DNA of 7,633 nt, taken from assembly GCA_030673995.1 (NCBI GenBank), contig DAOUYU010000082.1:1-7633 (forward strand). The letters are read 5' to 3'. This stretch comes from Candidatus Aminicenantota bacterium (GTDB taxonomy: Bacteria; Acidobacteriota; Aminicenantia; Aminicenantales; Aminicenantaceae). Positions 6,078 to 7,633 of the stretch are shown here, piece by piece. The position numbers and the translations under genes are program-made. The first letter of the stretch is position 1; each line of letters begins with the position of its first letter. The notes beneath the pieces were generated by a model. The model saw only the letters and a program-made list of their open reading frames with translations, did no database searches and was not told where the DNA came from.

Positions 6078-6155
6078 TTAGAAACAAGATTATTAATCCG
6101 GATGTTCATTGAGGAAGAGAAACGGGAAAAACTTGCTCAATTTGGGCACAATTGA
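6069..6155 (+). CDS. Possible 28-residue small protein or truncated gene remnant
   Basis: ATG at 6069 to TGA at 6153-6155 encodes 28 residues, starting MSKLETRLLIRMFIEEEKRE and ending in GHN. It is highly charged and probably helical. Support comes from the strong SD 7 nt upstream and an amino-acid composition that looks like real protein. It starts about 100 bp after the miniature element. It could be a leader peptide for the sigma factor transcript, a genuine micro-protein, or the surviving N-terminus of a lost gene; the protein-like sequence ends abruptly. No family was recognised. Its stop codon overlaps the TGA of the candidate extended -10 promoter downstream. Confidence 0.35.
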   Translation: MSKLETRLLIRMFIEEEKREKLAQFGHN

Positions 6156-6161
6156 TATAAC
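6133..6161 (+). promoter_or_regulatory. Candidate promoter for the sigma factor gene
   Basis: TTGCTC (6133-6138), a 17-nt spacer and TATAAC (6156-6161) form a plausible sigma-70 promoter, with TGA directly before the -10 box as an extended element. It would give a leader of about 120 nt. The -35 is only a partial match, and other AT-rich candidates exist downstream (for example CATAAT at 6186-6191, also preceded by TGA). Confidence 0.35.
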
Positions 6162-6288
6162 GTCGTTCAATATTACATTTCATGACATAATTTTAAATTG
6201 TATTGATTGTTTTCAGTTTAAATTGAAATTGAACTATTAAATTCATAAAAGGAATGATGAATAAAAAGATAAGAGATATAAAATAAAT

Positions 6289-7633
6289 ATGGAAAAAGAC
6301 AAAACTCATCAGTTCATTTTAAAAGAAAAGAGCGACTTTGTTTCCTACAAGAATCTGGAAAAAACCACCGATCCTGTGAAGCTCTATTTCAAGGATATGG
6401 GCAATATCCCGCTCTTAAAACGGGAAGAAGAGCTAGCTATTGCAAGAAAAATTGAAAGAGGCGAAAAGACTACGATCAAGGCTATATCCAAAACACGATT
6501 TGTTCTTACAAAGGTTCTTTCGCTAGAAGAAAAGATAAGGAAGAAGCCGGAAATTATTGAGAAAATTTTTGACTTTAGCAAGAATAATAACGCAAAGGGA
6601 AACCTGGAAGAAAGAATATTAGAGGTTACAGATAAAATCAAGAAAATCAGAGAGATAAATTCCCGACTGGAGAGCACCCCTTCAAGGAATAAAAATGATT
6701 TCACACGAAAGCGTCTCATCGTCAAAATGAGCCGTCTCATCAGAGGACTTAATATCCGTAATAGATACAGAGAAATGATTATAGAGGATCTCAAGGATAG
6801 ACTTAAAGTTATAGACGAAGTAGAAGAAACAAAAGGAGAGCTGAATAAACCAATTTCTCAAGACGCAGTTAAAAAAGAAAAAGAGAAACTGAAAAAGAAA
6901 ATTCGAGAAATCAAAAAGCTTCTGAGGCTATTTCAGAAAGAGATCGGACTTGATTCTCAGGGTTTAAGGAAAACACTTTGTGCCATCTCTAAAGGAAAGA
7001 AAATCAGCGATCAAGCGAAAAAAGAGCTTATAACAGCTAACTTAAGACTTGTGGTTTCTATAGCCAAGAAATACAGCAACTACGGACTCCAGTTTCTTGA
7101 TTTGATCCAGGAAGGGAACATAGGCTTGATGACAGCAGTGGATAGATTTGAATACCAAAGAGGGTATAAATTTTCAACTTATGCACATTGGTGGATAAGG
7201 CAGGGAATAACTCGTGCCATTGCTGACCAGGCAAGGACGATAAGAATTCCTGTTCATATGAACGAATTCATATACAAGTTAAATAGAGTATCAAAAAACC
7301 TTGTCCAGGAAAATGGCAGAGAACCAACAAGCGAAGAGATTGCAAAAAAGATGGATATGCCCGTCAGTAAAATACAAAAAATCATGAAAATTGCCCAAGT
7401 ACCCCTTTCACTTGAGATGCCAATAGGAGAAGGAGAAGAAAGCCATCTGAGTGATTTTATCGAGGATAAGGATATCCTTTCGCCTCCCGATGAAGTCATT
7501 CATATTAATTTGAGAGAGAAAATTGAGGAAGCGCTGGAAACTTATACCCGGAGAGAAGCAAACGTTTTAAAAATGAGATTTGGACTGGGAGACGGCAACG
7601 AACATACCCTGGAAGAAGTCGGGCAGCAATACA
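6289..7633 (+). CDS. rpoD: RNA polymerase sigma-70 family factor (RpoD-like), 3' end outside window
   Basis: The ORF runs open from ATG at 6289 to the window edge, giving 448 complete codons. Region 1.2 is at about residues 28-59 (DPVKLYFKDMGNIPLLKREEE). A lysine-rich non-conserved segment of roughly 190 residues follows. Region 2 is at about 249-325 (NLRLVVSIAKKYSNYGLQFLDLIQEGNIGL and GYKFSTYAHWWIRQGITRAI). Region 3 runs from about 326 to 410, and region 4.1 begins at about 418. The sequence breaks off at LEEVGQQY, before the helix-turn-helix that reads the -35 box. Gln305 and Thr308 match the -10-contacting residues of E. coli sigma-70 (Gln437, Thr440), so consensus -10 recognition is expected. 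Only about 27 residues precede region 1.2, so region 1.1 is absent. That leaves a primary factor of compact type or a group 2 factor; the large non-conserved region favours RpoD. The SD is weak (AAGAGA about 12 nt upstream). No dnaG lies upstream. Confidence 0.9.
   Translation, partial: MEKDKTHQFILKEKSDFVSYKNLEKTTDPVKLYFKDMGNIPLLKREEELAIARKIERGEKTTIKAISKTRFVLTKVLSLEEKIRKKPEIIEKIFDFSKNNNAKGNLEERILEVTDKIKKIREINSRLESTPSRNKNDFTRKRLIVKMSRLIRGLNIRNRYREMIIEDLKDRLKVIDEVEETKGELNKPISQDAVKKEKEKLKKKIREIKKLLRLFQKEIGLDSQGLRKTLCAISKGKKISDQAKKELITANLRLVVSIAKKYSNYGLQFLDLIQEGNIGLMTAVDRFEYQRGYKFSTYAHWWIRQGITRAIADQARTIRIPVHMNEFIYKLNRVSKNLVQENGREPTSEEIAKKMDMPVSKIQKIMKIAQVPLSLEMPIGEGEESHLSDFIEDKDILSPPDEVIHINLREKIEEALETYTRREANVLKMRFGLGDGNEHTLEEVGQQY

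Larger units (their letters stand above)
5857..6288. other. Intergenic region between tRNA-Gln and the sigma factor gene
   Basis: These 432 bases hold no conventional gene. From left to right they contain an AT-rich stretch after the tRNA, the 81-bp inverted-repeat element with its flanking direct repeats (5882-5978), and a 10-bp palindrome (6037-6046). Next come the 28-codon ORF with a palindromic start (6069-6155), a candidate promoter at its end (6133-6161) and a very AT-rich leader up to the sigma factor ATG. Nothing recognisable was seen in 5979-6036. Confidence 0.6.

Noticed and set aside
5857..6288. CRISPR array or tandem repeats in the intergenic region
   Set aside because: No regularly spaced repeats are present, only one inverted pair, one 8-bp direct pair and isolated palindromes.

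Overview
The window reads as ordinary bacterial chromosome with a short accessory-looking patch near its right side. All protein genes are bacterial housekeeping families: an HtrA/DegP protease, DapF, Lon, NrdR, a membrane flippase-like protein and a sigma-70 factor. The DNA is moderately AT-rich and start sites usually carry Shine-Dalgarno (SD) sequences. No gene fixes the phylum. The unusual DapF active site and the overall gene make-up would suit a deep-branching Gram-negative lineage such as Acidobacteriota or Aminicenantota, but this is a weak inference.

Positions 1-1555 (+ strand): the C-terminal part of an HtrA-type serine protease (end of the protease domain plus two PDZ domains) runs by an ATGA overlap into a complete dapF. 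The DapF protein keeps the family scaffold, but both catalytic cysteines are serine.

Positions 1579-5670 (- strand) read as one operon, transcribed right to left: a multi-pass membrane protein of the LPG-synthase TM/flippase-like family, nrdR (ATGA overlap), a possible broken small gene, then lon. A near-consensus extended -10 promoter sits so close to the first start codon that the mRNA should be leaderless or nearly so. The operon converges on dapF with about 23 nt between the stops and no visible hairpin terminator.

Positions 5671-6288: a divergent intergenic block. It holds the operon promoter on the - strand, a tRNA-Gln (anticodon CTG, CCA not encoded) with its own TATAAT box on the + strand, and a compact 81-bp inverted-repeat element. 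That element has GTAA ends and 8-bp flanking direct repeats, like a non-autonomous IS66-type miniature element. Next come a 28-codon ORF with a strong SD and a perfect 16-bp palindrome over its start codon, and an AT-rich leader.

Positions 6289-7633 (+): the first 448 codons of a sigma-70 family factor that lacks region 1.1. It is cut by the window edge just before the region 4.2 DNA-binding helix.

Functionally, the window combines envelope and cytoplasmic protein quality control (HtrA, Lon), lysine/peptidoglycan precursor synthesis (DapF), deoxynucleotide regulation (NrdR) and transcription initiation (sigma factor). Apart from the two co-transcribed blocks, the genes do not form one pathway. 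The items most worth a second look are the Ser/Ser DapF, the GTAA-ended miniature element, the frameshifted small ORF between nrdR and lon, and the palindrome-covered 28-codon ORF.
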